Positions 45,134-54,515 are shown, numbered from the stretch's first letter. The stretch is DNA of 64,000 bases from Flavobacteriaceae bacterium PS02337 (GCA_029959285.1 JASCOE010000007.1:1-64000), one strand, 5' to 3'. Made by a program: numbers and translations. Notes: generated by a model not told the origin, from the sequence alone.

Positions 45134-46240
45134 TTATCTCAAAAAAGGATAATCGGTATAATCTCTCGCCGTTCCTCCTCCAAACAAAGTATGATTATCT
45201 GAAATTTCGTTTAAAGAAGCGTTTTGTTTTACCCTTTCTGGATAATCTGGATTGGTTAAAAAGTTTCTTCCGTAGCCAATTAAATCTACCATATTATTTT
45301 CTATCAATTCTTCGCCTTCATTTGGCGTTTTATTTCCTGTTGCAATAATGGTATTTTTAAAAGCAGATCGAAGCGCAACTCTAAAATCGTTTGGAATTTG
45401 CGGTGCATCGTCCCAATCTGCTTCACAAAGATGAATGTAGGCAATATCAAGTTTATCTAGCTCTTTTGCGGCTAACATTATGGTTTCTAATATTTCAGGA
45501 TCATTCATATCTTTAAAACTAATAAAAGGAGAAAGTCTTACTCCCGTTTTTTCTTTTCTAACAGCATCGGCAACTGCTTTGGTAATTTCAATCAAAAATC
45601 GAATTCTATTTTCTTTTGTACCACCATATTCGTCTGTTCTTTTGTTGCTGTTGCTTCGCAAAAACTGATCGATTAAATAACCGTTTGCACCGTGAATTTC
45701 AACTCCATCAAAACCTGCTTCAAGCGCATTTTTAGCTCCCTGAACAAATTCTTCAATCACATTTTGAATATCGGATTGACTCATTTCTCTGGGTTCATCA
45801 ACGGCTACAAAAGTCGCGTCTCCATTTATTGCGCCATCAAAAATATAAACACTCGTATTTTGTGCTATTAATGCCGAAGGTGCAATGGGTTGTAATCCGT
45901 TTACTTTGGCACTGCTTACTCTGCCCACATGCCACAATTGCAGAAATATTTTGCTGTCTTTTTTATGTACTGCATCTGTAATTAATTTCCAGCCTTCAAT
46001 TTGTTCTTTATTGTAAATTCCGGGAGTTTTTGCATAACCCATTCCTTGCAAAGAAACTTGAGTTGCTTCTGTAATGATAATTCCAGCCGTACTTCGCTGT
46101 TCATAATATTCTGCCATTAAAGCATTTGGAATATCTCCGGGCTGTGAAGCTCTAGAACGAGTCATCGGCGCCATTAAAAATCGGTTTTTCAATTGATTAC
46201 CGCTTAAATTATAGTTTTGAAATAGTTTCTGATAATTCAT
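45134..46240 (-). CDS. Old yellow enzyme-type alkene reductase
   Basis: 368 residues. FLMAPMTRSRASQPGDIPNALMAEYYEQRSTAGIIITEATQVS opens the protein (N-ethylmaleimide reductase type), with LQLWHVGRVSS and GFDGVEIHGANGYLIDQFLRSNSNKRTDEYGGTKENRIRFLIEI (FMN and His/Asn). It reduces electrophilic alkenes using FMN and NAD(P)H. It follows a SnoaL-like gene after a 35-nt gap on the same strand and is convergent with the sialate esterase. Confidence 0.95.
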   Translation of the reverse strand: MNYQKLFQNYNLSGNQLKNRFLMAPMTRSRASQPGDIPNALMAEYYEQRSTAGIIITEATQVSLQGMGYAKTPGIYNKEQIEGWKLITDAVHKKDSKIFLQLWHVGRVSSAKVNGLQPIAPSALIAQNTSVYIFDGAINGDATFVAVDEPREMSQSDIQNVIEEFVQGAKNALEAGFDGVEIHGANGYLIDQFLRSNSNKRTDEYGGTKENRIRFLIEITKAVADAVRKEKTGVRLSPFISFKDMNDPEILETIMLAAKELDKLDIAYIHLCEADWDDAPQIPNDFRVALRSAFKNTIIATGNKTPNEGEELIENNMVDLIGYGRNFLTNPDYPERVKQNASLNEISDNHTLFGGGTARDYTDYPFLR

Positions 46241-46275
46241 TTTAATTGGTTTTTAGTTCATACAATTTTGATTGT

Positions 46276-46779
46276 TTATTTCTGGAAAGCTTTTTCAATA
46301 ATCAGCGTTTCTTCATAAATAGTAAATTTACTGACCAAATTATTTTCGACTTTAAGATGTATTGCCAAAGGCATTTTAAAGTGTTTGCCCGTTTTTTTAA
46401 CTGTTCTTTCTATAGTTCCAAAAACCGCTACTTCATTTCCTTGCAATAAAAAAGATTTCACTTCCAGCTTTTCACTTCCATCAATAAAATAACTGAATAA
46501 GGTTTTAAATAATGTTGCCACTTCTTCTCTTTTACTTCTGTGTCCCGTCCAAGGCATGTATTTAGATTCGAAAATATACCAGTCCACATTTTCTGAAACC
46601 ATGGAAGCTATTTTCTCTGGATCTTTGGCCGTGATATATCCAAAAAATTGATCTGCAGTTTGTTTGGTATTTATTTCTTCTTTAGAATATTCTTGCGATT
46701 GCATTGAAAAGGTAATCAGCACCATAAATCCAAGTAACAGTATACTTTTCATTTTTGATTGTTTTGTACTTTGTTTCAT
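46276..46779 (-). CDS. Exported SnoaL-like protein
   Basis: 167 residues; an ATG at codon 10 (46752) gives a cleaner signal peptide (MKSILLLGFMVLITFSMQSQ), so it is the more likely start. The SnoaL/NTF2 fold follows: TKQTADQFFGYITAKDPEKIASMVSENVDWYIFESKYMPWTGHRSKREEVATLFKTLFSYF, then paired strands (GNEVAVFGTIERTVKKTGKHFKMPLAIHLKVENNLVSKFTIYEE). Upstream of the OYE gene in one unit. Substrate unknown. Confidence 0.82.
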   Translation of the reverse strand: MKQSTKQSKMKSILLLGFMVLITFSMQSQEYSKEEINTKQTADQFFGYITAKDPEKIASMVSENVDWYIFESKYMPWTGHRSKREEVATLFKTLFSYFIDGSEKLEVKSFLLQGNEVAVFGTIERTVKKTGKHFKMPLAIHLKVENNLVSKFTIYEETLIIEKAFQK

Positions 46780-46942
46780 AATGATTCTTTTTAATTTATT
46801 TTGTTTGAAATTGCGAAGACTTTCTCAACTTAAATCTTCGAAAAAGCTGCTTGTCTTTCAAAATAATCAAAAACCGAACATTAAATTCAAATAATTAAAA
46901 ATCAATACATTACAATAAAATTAAATAATTTAAGCGACTTTA

Positions 46943-46980
46943 TTTCGTTGCAAGACGAAAAATTAGAACGAAATTTCGTT
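46943..46980. repeat. Two TTTCGT-based palindromes before the GNAT gene
   Basis: TTTCGT-6 nt-ACGAAA (46943-46960) and the perfect 14-bp palindrome AACGAAATTTCGTT (46967-46980). They lie between the divergent SnoaL-like gene (46752) and the GNAT gene, and look like paired operator sites. Confidence 0.45.
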
Positions 46981-47009
46981 TTAGAAAACTAAGCCGTAAA
47001 AACTCTGAT

Positions 47010-47597
47010 TTGAAAACGGTGTTGGTATTTTTTATAAATATTCGCTTATTTTTGTTCAACTTCAATTCATTAAAAAACATCAACTTGATCACTTTTAAAA
47101 AATGCGAGGAAATCGATCTCGATTTACTGCACGAAATTGCGATACAATCTTATAATGATACGTATAAGTATCTTTGGAAAGACGAAGGAAAATCATATCT
47201 CGAAAGATTCTATAAGAAAGAAACTTTTAAAGAAGAACTTTCTGCTTCGGATATTTTTTATTTTCTAGTTTATAATGATGAAGAACCTATTGGTTTTGTG
47301 AAACTTAAAGAAAGCGCCATTGATTCGTATTCTAAATCAGAATCGATAGAATTGGATAAACTTTACCTTTTAGGAAAATATACAGGAAAAGGAATCGGGA
47401 AAATGATAATGAACTTTGTAATTTCTTTTTCAAAGGAGAAAAAGTGTTCTGTAATTTGGTTAAAAGTTATGGAAACCAGTCCAGCAAAATTTGTTTACGA
47501 AAAATCTGGTTTTGTAGAAATTGATAAATACAATTTAGATTATCCGCAAATTGTTGAAGAACACGCTTCTATTTTAACTATGGTTTGCAAAATTTAA
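47010..47597 (+). CDS. GNAT-family N-acetyltransferase
   Basis: 195 residues from the TTG at 47010, but the first 25 look non-coding. A TTG at 47085 starts at ITFKKCEEIDLDLLHEIA, a usual GNAT opening, and TATTTTTG at 47047-47054 with TTG at 47022-47024 would be its promoter. The acetyl-CoA motif is LGKYTGKGIGKMIMNFV (R/Q-x-x-G-x-G/A), with later VIWLKVMETSPAKFVYEKSGFVE. It acetylates an unknown amine. Terminated at 47649-47676. Confidence 0.82.
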   Translation: MKTVLVFFINIRLFLFNFNSLKNINLITFKKCEEIDLDLLHEIAIQSYNDTYKYLWKDEGKSYLERFYKKETFKEELSASDIFYFLVYNDEEPIGFVKLKESAIDSYSKSESIELDKLYLLGKYTGKGIGKMIMNFVISFSKEKKCSVIWLKVMETSPAKFVYEKSGFVEIDKYNLDYPQIVEEHASILTMVCKI

Positions 47598-47648
47598 ACC
47601 CGTATAATTTTAATGTTATACGATTAAAAACTAAACCTTTATAAAAAC

Positions 47649-47676
47649 AAAAAAGAGCCGTAAAGCTCTTTTTTTT
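47649..47676. terminator. Bidirectional terminator
   Basis: Stem AAAAAAGAGC / GCTCTTTTTT with 6-nt loop and long T-run; between convergent genes. Confidence 0.88.
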
Positions 47677-47693
47677 ATCTTTTTTTCGAAATT

Positions 47694-48344
47694 TTAATAA
47701 TAAACCGAAAGCATTATTTTTGAATTTGAGCCTTCAATAATTTTATCCAATCTTTTGAAAAACTCTTCGCTTACCATTGGGCAACCGTGACTGTTAATGA
47801 TGTAATATCCTTGCTCATCTGTTGGAACTTCTTTGTATTTGTGTAATACAATTGATCTTTTCATTGCATTACTATTTGTTTCGTCCATTCCTGCAAGTCT
47901 GAAAGCTTTTCCGAATACTCCGTTATATGATTTTTCAACAGAATATCTTCCTAAAGAAGTGCAATTAGAATTTGGAGTATTGCTAAATTGAAGAATATCT
48001 CCTTTTATTCCTGTTTCAGAACCAGATCCATGTGCTACTAATCCTTGATCAATAATTTGATTGGTTTCTAGATCGTAAACAAAAAAGCGATTTTTTCCTG
48101 ATTTGATTTTCATATCAACAAGAAAAGCAATTTTATTACTAAACTTGTGATTAGACTTTGTAAACTCTTTTATTTCGTTTACGTGCTCGTTAAGTCTTGC
48201 GAACTCAATTTCATTTAATATTTCTTTTTTATTCGTTACGTTGTAGGTAGTAAACGAAGTCAAAGAAAAAAGCAGTGCCATAAAAAATATTCTCATATAA
48301 AGGCGATAATTTGAAGTTAAAAAAAGATTTGGGTGTCTATTCAT
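47694..48344 (-). CDS. Murein L,D-transpeptidase catalytic domain (YkuD_2-type) protein, exported
   Basis: 216 residues; a shorter start at codon 17 (48296) gives the signal peptide MRIFFMALLFSLTSFTTYN more directly. The catalytic part runs NRFFVYDLETNQIIDQGLVAHGSGSETG... through GVFGKAFRLAGMDE, ending in IINSHGCPMVSEEFF with the catalytic His and Cys (SHGC). It would cross-link or hydrolyse peptidoglycan or lipoprotein attachments. Single gene. Confidence 0.9.
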   Translation of the reverse strand: MNRHPNLFLTSNYRLYMRIFFMALLFSLTSFTTYNVTNKKEILNEIEFARLNEHVNEIKEFTKSNHKFSNKIAFLVDMKIKSGKNRFFVYDLETNQIIDQGLVAHGSGSETGIKGDILQFSNTPNSNCTSLGRYSVEKSYNGVFGKAFRLAGMDETNSNAMKRSIVLHKYKEVPTDEQGYYIINSHGCPMVSEEFFKRLDKIIEGSNSKIMLSVYY

Positions 48345-48489
48345 ACTTTATTGCTGCAAAATTATACGGAAAGTTTATACAATTCCCATATTCGAATGTT
48401 AAAGATATGATAAATATCTGAAAATACGCCGTTTAACTGTTAAATTTTTCTTTAACAAAATAAAATTTTCACTTTTTGAGCATGTTATA

Positions 48490-48524
48490 CAAAAAAAATC
48501 CTGCACCAAATTAATGGTGCAGGA
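48490..48524 (-). terminator. Terminator after the second susCD-like pair
   Basis: Perfect stem TCCTGCACCA / TGGTGCAGGA with 6-nt loop; an A-run to its left gives a U-tract for the minus-strand transcript. Confidence 0.92.
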
Positions 48525-48561
48525 CTATATCAATTACGTTTTTTGTTGAAATTAAATCAAC

Positions 48562-49986
48562 CTATTTAACATCAAACCAAAGTTTAGTAGTCAACAAATC
48601 TTTTCCTTGTACAGCAATTGCAGCTTGGTAACTTGTTCCGTTTAATGACTGTTCAGTTCCTGGGTAGAAGAAACGAGAAGGTAATTTTCCGTCTAAAACT
48701 GTAGCTGGACCGGCTGTCAATACAGGATAATCAAGTCTTCTCCATTCTGTAAAAGCGTCTAAACCTTGTCCGTAAAATGCAATCCACTTTTGTGTACCAA
48801 TAGATTTAGCATAATTTGCAGCATCATATTTTACATCTGTTCTATTTAGATAAGTAGCAATAACTGCTGCATCTGTTATACCAAATTGGTTAAAAGATGC
48901 TGTAATTGCATTTTTATAAAGCTGTTCTGCATCTCCAGCAATAAAACCACGAGCAGCTGCTTCTGCAAGATTGAATAATACTTCAGAATACGAATAAATT
49001 ACAGCTGGCGAAGTCGATGTCAAGAAATATGTTCCCGGTTTTGATGTTTTAGCAAAACCTTGGCTGTTCGCATCACTGTTAGATAATCCATTTCCTCCTC
49101 CAACATATTTACCAACAGTTGCATCAGACGGCAATTGCGCATAAACTGGCAAACGCGGATCAGACAATGCTGTTAATTTATCTACTAATGTTTTTGAAAT
49201 ACGGAAATCATCACGAGTTTCAAACCAAGCAGAAGCTGGATTTTGCTGAGGTGAACTGATATATGTAAATTTGAAAGTATCTGCATTACTGCTTAAAACT
49301 CCTGCAGCATCACTTGTTGCATCAATGGCAGCTTGTTTTGCTAAAGCAGGTTCTCTATCTGAGATTCTCAACGCAATTCTTAGACGAAGGGAGTTTACAT
49401 ATTTTTTCCATTTTGCAATATCTCCTTTGTAAACTAAATCACCTGTTACAGCACCATTTGTAGTATTTAATAAAGATTGAGCTTGTTTTAAATCTTCTAA
49501 TAATCCTGTGTAAACGTCTTTTTGTGTATCGTAAGCTGGCGTTAAACTTTTCCCTGCTTCTTTATACGGAATACTTCCGTAAGCATCTGTCAACAATAAA
49601 AATGTCCATGAACGAAGCGTTAAAGCAATTCCTTTATAATTTGAATTTGCCTGCGCATCTGGAAAATTAATAATCGTATTCAAATCTGTAATCAAAGTTG
49701 CATAACCCGTATTCCACAAAGAAGTGAAAGAAGTATTAGAAACATCGTATCTATCTGGTTCTGTGTACTGAATTTTAGCCCAGTGCTGTACAAATAACAA
49801 AGACGAGTTAAAGTTATTAGCATCTCCCCAATATAAATCAGCTCCTTGTTTTAATGTTCCTGTTAACAAGTAAGGTGCCAATGGAGTTTCAGTCGCATTT
49901 GGATTTTTATTAATATCATCCAAAGTATCACTGCACGAGGTCAGTGTCAATCCAAATAAGATTATATATGATAGCTTTTTTAGCAT
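48562..49986 (-). CDS. SusD-like lipoprotein (SusD-like_2 type)
   Basis: 474 residues. SPII signal ending LTLTSC (Cys18) followed by SDTLDDINKNPNATETPLAPYLLTGTLKQGADLYWGD, the SusD-like_2 opening. Internal SSLLFVQHWAKIQYTEPDRYDV, TWTFLLLTDAYGSIPYKEAGK-like stretch (LRSWTFLLLTDAYGSIPYKEAGK begins at residue about 120) and VIYSYSEVLFNLAEAAARGFIAGDAEQLYKNAI follow. This subtype is often next to non-glycan or peptide-type SusC transporters. It forms an operon with the SusC gene (12-nt gap). Confidence 0.93.
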   Translation of the reverse strand: MLKKLSYIILFGLTLTSCSDTLDDINKNPNATETPLAPYLLTGTLKQGADLYWGDANNFNSSLLFVQHWAKIQYTEPDRYDVSNTSFTSLWNTGYATLITDLNTIINFPDAQANSNYKGIALTLRSWTFLLLTDAYGSIPYKEAGKSLTPAYDTQKDVYTGLLEDLKQAQSLLNTTNGAVTGDLVYKGDIAKWKKYVNSLRLRIALRISDREPALAKQAAIDATSDAAGVLSSNADTFKFTYISSPQQNPASAWFETRDDFRISKTLVDKLTALSDPRLPVYAQLPSDATVGKYVGGGNGLSNSDANSQGFAKTSKPGTYFLTSTSPAVIYSYSEVLFNLAEAAARGFIAGDAEQLYKNAITASFNQFGITDAAVIATYLNRTDVKYDAANYAKSIGTQKWIAFYGQGLDAFTEWRRLDYPVLTAGPATVLDGKLPSRFFYPGTEQSLNGTSYQAAIAVQGKDLLTTKLWFDVK

Positions 49987-49998
49987 GATTTCGTGTTT

Positions 49999-52900
49999 TT
50001 AAAATTTAAGATTAACATTAAGACTGAAATTTCTTGTAGTTGGCAAAGCTAAACTCTCCAAGCCTTGTGCGTTTCCAGTATTGAAAGCCGTTTCTGGATC
50101 GATATTCGGTGCATCTTTGTAAATAAAGAAAAGGTTACGACCAACAGCAGTAATACTTGCGCCTTCTAATCCAAGTCTTCTAGCAAATGCTTTAGTGAAA
50201 TTGTAAGACAGTTTTATTTCTCTCATTTTTACAAAAGTTGAGCTATAAATATAAGCTTCACTAATGTTGTATGATGCTTTGTAATATTCTTGTGCACTAA
50301 GAACTGTAGTGTTTGGACTTCCATTTTCGTATACTCCGTTAAAAATCATACCGTCATCGTATACAGTTGCTCCAGTTGGTGCAGTTCCGTTTACTAACGT
50401 TTTTGTTGTACCGTTTAAGTAGTAATTTAAACCACCATTTGCAGCATCACGTCCTGGAAGTGTATTTGCTAATACTCCTGTGTATGTACCCGTTCTGTTT
50501 GTTCCTGAGAAAATTTCTCCACCTACGCTTGCATCAACAAGGAATGATAATTCAAGATTTTTGTAAGTCAATGTATTCGTTACACCAGCTAAATAATCTG
50601 GAGTATAATGTCCTAAAACTCTTTTCGTCGGATCTGCTTTTGGCAATCCGTTTGCTCCTACTACGATATTTCCGCTAGCATCACGTAAATAAGCAGTTCC
50701 ATAAAGTGCTCCGTAAGCTTGTCCAACAGATGCTAATACATCAACACCTCCAGAAGTACCAATTGTATAGTTTTGAATTTGTTTTGCATAATCCAAAATC
50801 TCTACTTTACTTTTATTTCTAGAATAATTTGCTCCAATATTCCATTTGAAGTTTTCTGTTTGAATAGGGCTTCCATCCAATTGAACTTCAATACCATTGT
50901 TGTTTATTTTTCCAGCATTGATTAACTGTGAATTATAACCACTAGAAGCCGTTGTTTTAATTTCCAAAATCTGATCGAAACTATTTGTGTTGTAATAAGC
51001 AACATCAAAATGCAATCTGTTTTTCCAGAAAGAAGCTTCTAAACCAACTTCTGTTGAACGTGTAGTTTCTGGTTTCAAATTCTCATTCAATTTCTTTTGT
51101 GAAGAAGTTTGAATTGGATTTCCATCAAATGCAGTTTGGAAATTATAAACTGTAGACAATTGATATGGATCTGCATCATTTCCAACTTCAGACCAACCTC
51201 CTCTTAATTTTAAGAAATCAAGTGTATTGCTTTTTAGTTTTAAAGCTTCAGATAAAATTAAACTTCCGTTGATAGAAGGATAAAAATAAGAACGATTGCT
51301 GCTTGGTAAAGTTGATGACCAGTCATTACGAGCTGTAAGATTCAAATATGCATAGTTTTTATATCCGAATTGTGCCGAAGCATAAGCACTATAAACTCTC
51401 AATCTAGACAATGAATTTGATGATGTTAACGGATCTCTAGAGTTTGTTAGTGTATACAAATCTGGAACCGCCAAACGTGGTGCTTTTTGATAATTGTTTG
51501 CATCGCTATGGTTACGAATATTAAAACCAGCAAGAGCGTCTACAGTAAAATCATCGTTTAATTTTTTAGTATAAGTAAAAATACCTTCTGTATTTTGTTC
51601 GTTTACAGTGTAAGCGTCTTCAGCATACGATCCGAATGGAGTTCCGTTTGTACCATATTTAATCGTGTACTTTCTTCTATCATTATAATAATCAACTCCT
51701 GTACGGAATTTAAAATTAAGTCCTTCAGCTAATTTTGCATCCAAATGCACATCACCAATTATACGGTTACGTTGCTGACTTGTTGTATTGTAATACGCAT
51801 TCCAGTATGGATTACTATAGTAACTGTTGTTCCAGTTAACATTTCTGTTGTTTTCAAGTTCGTTGATATCAACTTGACGTCCGAACCATAAAAACTGAAG
51901 CATTACACCCGCAGCACGGTTTCCTGACGGACCACCTGGTAAAGCTGGAGCATTAGTTGTAATATAATTAGCCGTTACTCCTACTTTAATACTTTTAGAA
52001 ATCTGGTAATTTGTATTAATAGTAAAGTTTGTTTTATTTACTTCACTATTAGGAACTGTTCCTAATTGTTTCTGATTGTTTACTCCTAAACGGAAATCTG
52101 ATTTATCGTCAGATCTGGCAACAGAAATACTATTATCATAAGTGATTCCAGTATTAAAGAAGTCTTTTACGTTATTCGGATGTGCAACGAAAGGAACTGC
52201 TTGTCCGTTTGAGAAGAATTGCGGAATAAGACGACCGTCCATTTTTGGTCCCCAGCTTTCGTCAACACCATCATTAACTCCGCCTCCTTTTCCGTCTACG
52301 AAACTAAATCTTCCGTTTGAACCTTGTCCAAATGTATTTTGAAAACTTGGCAAAGTTGCCACTTGAGAAATCGTGATACCAGAATTTAAAGTAATTCCCA
52401 ATCCTTTTTGACTTTTTCCAGATTTTGTTGTAATCAACACAACTCCATGCGCCGCACGCGATCCGTAAAGTGCCGCAGCATTTGGTCCTTTTAAAACTGT
52501 CAATGTTTCAATATCATTCGGATTCAAATCTGCAATTGCATTTTTAAAGTCACGAGTAGCTCCTCCAACACTTCCTAATTGTGAGTTATCTACAGGAACA
52601 CCATCTACCACAAATAACGGTTGGTTGTTACCTGCAATAGAAGTTTCTCCACGAATAATAATACGAGAAGAACCCATGTCACCTTGAGAATTCGTGATAC
52701 GAACACCCGCTAATTTACCGCTAAGACTGTTTAAGAAGTTCGTTTCTTTTGTTTCAGCAATTTCTTTGTTTTTAAGCGCTTGAGTAGTATATCCTAAAGA
52801 TTTTTTTTCTTTAGAAATACCCAAAGCAGTTACAACAACTTCAGATAATTGATTTTGTTCTTCCGTAAGTTCAATAACTACAGCATTTTTATCGACTACT

Positions 52901-53175
52901 ACTTCTGCTTTTTTATATCCAAGAAAACTTACTAATAAAGTGTAAGGAAATTTTTGTCCGGTTTGGAAATAAAATTTTCCGTCGAAATCTGTTTGAACTC
53001 CGTGTGTAGTTCCTTTTATATTAATTGAAGCTCCAATAACTGGTTCCTTTGTAACGGCATCAATTACTGTTCCTTCCAATTTTGACTGAATTAGCGGTTT
53101 TGTTTCTTGCGCATTAACTCCTATGGAAATCAACAAAATACATAACCACGTATATCTTTCTAATTTTTTTTTCAT
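49999..53175 (-). CDS. SusC/RagA-family TonB-dependent outer-membrane transporter
   Basis: 1058 residues. Signal peptide about 1-23 (TWLCILLISIGVNAQ). Carboxypeptidase-regulatory-like domain at about 33-108 (LEGTVIDAVTKEPVIGASI), TonB-box-like SEVVVTALGI (111-120), plug with NDIETLTVLKGPNAAALYGSRAAHGVVLITTKSG, then the barrel ending NFSLNVNLKF. It works with the SusD-like_2 protein. No carbohydrate-active enzyme is adjacent, so the substrate may not be a glycan. The leader upstream is long and carries a small ORF and a hairpin. Confidence 0.96.
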   Translation of the reverse strand: MKKKLERYTWLCILLISIGVNAQETKPLIQSKLEGTVIDAVTKEPVIGASINIKGTTHGVQTDFDGKFYFQTGQKFPYTLLVSFLGYKKAEVVVDKNAVVIELTEEQNQLSEVVVTALGISKEKKSLGYTTQALKNKEIAETKETNFLNSLSGKLAGVRITNSQGDMGSSRIIIRGETSIAGNNQPLFVVDGVPVDNSQLGSVGGATRDFKNAIADLNPNDIETLTVLKGPNAAALYGSRAAHGVVLITTKSGKSQKGLGITLNSGITISQVATLPSFQNTFGQGSNGRFSFVDGKGGGVNDGVDESWGPKMDGRLIPQFFSNGQAVPFVAHPNNVKDFFNTGITYDNSISVARSDDKSDFRLGVNNQKQLGTVPNSEVNKTNFTINTNYQISKSIKVGVTANYITTNAPALPGGPSGNRAAGVMLQFLWFGRQVDINELENNRNVNWNNSYYSNPYWNAYYNTTSQQRNRIIGDVHLDAKLAEGLNFKFRTGVDYYNDRRKYTIKYGTNGTPFGSYAEDAYTVNEQNTEGIFTYTKKLNDDFTVDALAGFNIRNHSDANNYQKAPRLAVPDLYTLTNSRDPLTSSNSLSRLRVYSAYASAQFGYKNYAYLNLTARNDWSSTLPSSNRSYFYPSINGSLILSEALKLKSNTLDFLKLRGGWSEVGNDADPYQLSTVYNFQTAFDGNPIQTSSQKKLNENLKPETTRSTEVGLEASFWKNRLHFDVAYYNTNSFDQILEIKTTASSGYNSQLINAGKINNNGIEVQLDGSPIQTENFKWNIGANYSRNKSKVEILDYAKQIQNYTIGTSGGVDVLASVGQAYGALYGTAYLRDASGNIVVGANGLPKADPTKRVLGHYTPDYLAGVTNTLTYKNLELSFLVDASVGGEIFSGTNRTGTYTGVLANTLPGRDAANGGLNYYLNGTTKTLVNGTAPTGATVYDDGMIFNGVYENGSPNTTVLSAQEYYKASYNISEAYIYSSTFVKMREIKLSYNFTKAFARRLGLEGASITAVGRNLFFIYKDAPNIDPETAFNTGNAQGLESLALPTTRNFSLNVNLKF

Positions 53176-53266
53176 TACTTTGTTTTAGTTTAAAATAAGG
53201 CAAGCAAAAAACAGATTTAATCGATTTTTACTTTCCTCTAGAGATGTACAATTTCTTTAAGCTCTG

Positions 53267-53290
53267 CCATTTCTGTTCCCGCAGAAATGG
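53267..53290 (-). repeat. 9-bp perfect hairpin in the SusC leader
   Basis: CCATTTCTG (53267-53275), loop TTCCCG, CAGAAATGG (53282-53290). It lies about 90 nt before the SusC start codon, after the leader ORF. It may influence transcription or translation of SusC; there is no U-tract for termination. Confidence 0.6.
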
Positions 53291-53431
53291 TTCTCTTTTT
53301 TATCTACACATTCGTTTTTTCATTTTTATTTTTTTTTTTGATTACTATTAGTTTTACTGGCATTTATGCATGGTTTTCCCTTTGAGGGTTATTCTTAATT
53401 GGAAAATTTGAGGAATTTTTAGTGAAGAATT

Positions 53432-53518
53432 TTAATAGCGAATACACATTCGGCAAGGCACGCCAAAAGTTATTGCTTGAAAAGTGAAGTCGGTAATTGA
53501 TAATCTTAAAGTGCTCAT
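53432..53518 (-). CDS. Predicted 28-residue leader peptide of the second SusC/SusD operon
   Basis: ATG at 53516-53518, TAA at 53432-53434. The peptide begins MSTLRLSITDFTF and ends FGVPCRMCIRY, with two Cys, two Met and three Arg. It starts about 22 nt after the predicted transcription start of a near-consensus promoter (53546-53573) and about 255 nt before the SusC start. A short ORF in this position is typical of a translation-coupled regulatory leader. I do not recognise a family and cannot exclude chance. Confidence 0.5.
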   Translation of the reverse strand: MSTLRLSITDFTFQAITFGVPCRMCIRY

Positions 53519-53545
53519 TTTTTAAATTCTACTAATTCGATAGAA

Positions 53546-53573
53546 CAAAGGTAAATTAAAAATTTAAAATCAA
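53546..53573 (-). promoter_or_regulatory. Near-consensus Bacteroidetes promoter of the second SusC/SusD operon
   Basis: On the minus strand TTG (53571-53573) and TACCTTTG (53546-53553, exact TAnnTTTG) are separated by 17 nt, matching the Bacteroidetes primary-sigma promoter. The transcription start would be near 53540, giving a leader of about 365 nt before SusC. The rest of the gap, 53574-53874, is AT-rich and holds no feature I can support. Confidence 0.75.
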
Positions 53574-53874
53574 AAATTTTAACGGAACTTTTTGAAAAAA
53601 AAATGTTAATTGATTTCAATAAAAAAATTATTCACCTAATAAATAAGCACTTAGCAGAAAATTTATTTTTGAAACGATGTAAGATTTTTTTTAAAACAGA
53701 TAAGGATAAAACTTAAAAAATCATCAATTATGAAGATTATTTAATTAAAAAAGCAATCAAAAAAGAGGAAAAAAAAGGATTTTGCAGAGAATTATTGAAG
53801 GATTTAGAAGTTTAAAATATCCTTCACAAAACAACTTTCAAGTAGAAATATAATGTTAAGTTGAAATAATATTG

Positions 53875-53913
53875 CATAAAAAAACCTCCAAAATCAAATG
53901 ACTTTGGAGGTTT
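53875..53913 (-). terminator. Terminator after the 53934 gene
   Basis: Stem AAACCTCCAAA / TTTGGAGGTTT with a U-tract in the minus direction. Confidence 0.85.
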
Positions 53914-53933
53914 ATATTTTAAATAAAATCAGA

Positions 53934-54377
53934 TTACAATTCGTTAAACTCGTGTAAAGATTTTAATGTTGTTTCGTAAAACAAGATTGCAGCGATAAGA
54001 TTTCCTTTATCAGAATAAGGCATCATTTTTCTTTGAAACTCAACTGTAGTATCTAAGAAAGTAGTTGTTCCAGCTGCCTGACCATCTAAGATCTTTTTGT
54101 TTTCGTTATCGTCTGGAATTCCTAAATCTGCCATTGTAACACCTGGTTTAGTAACCAAAGCGATGTAAGGAAGTGTTTTTACTAAAACTTTAATACGTTC
54201 GATATATAATTCTAATAATTCTCCTTTTTGCATACCACTTAATTCTTTTTGATCGTGATATTTGCGGATTAAGGCTGTTGTACTAATAATACTTCTTGGA
54301 GCATTTTTTGCCTGAGCCGAAACAGCTGCAGTTGTCAAGAAGAAAAAGAAACTTAATAAAATAATTTTGCTCTTCAT
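53934..54377 (-). CDS. Small exported protein of unknown function
   Basis: 147 residues. Signal peptide KSKIILLSFFFFLTTAAVSAQ. The mature part is mostly helical (ALIRKYHDQKELSGMQKGELLELYIERIKVLVKTLPYIALVT, then DTTVEFQRKMMPYSDKGNLIAAILFYETTLKSLHEF). No cysteines and no catalytic motif. A single-gene unit with its own terminator. No family recognised. Confidence 0.7.
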   Translation of the reverse strand: MKSKIILLSFFFFLTTAAVSAQAKNAPRSIISTTALIRKYHDQKELSGMQKGELLELYIERIKVLVKTLPYIALVTKPGVTMADLGIPDDNENKKILDGQAAGTTTFLDTTVEFQRKMMPYSDKGNLIAAILFYETTLKSLHEFNEL

Positions 54378-54515
54378 TTTCTAAGTAGATTTGGTTAAAT
54401 TGGATGACGGCAAAAATATATAAATTTAGTTAAAATGCAACTTTATTAATTTATTTTTTTTGCTATATTATAGCATTTAATCAGCTATATAGGTAAAATA
54501 GTACAACTGTTTTTG

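Noticed and set aside
50367-50678. 103-codon Leu-rich plus-strand frame
   Set aside because: It lies inside the SusC gene on the opposite strand and shows only mirror composition of that gene.
53176-53540. Known riboswitch in the SusC leader
   Set aside because: I looked for S-box, cobalamin and TPP cores on the minus strand and saw none of their conserved segments.
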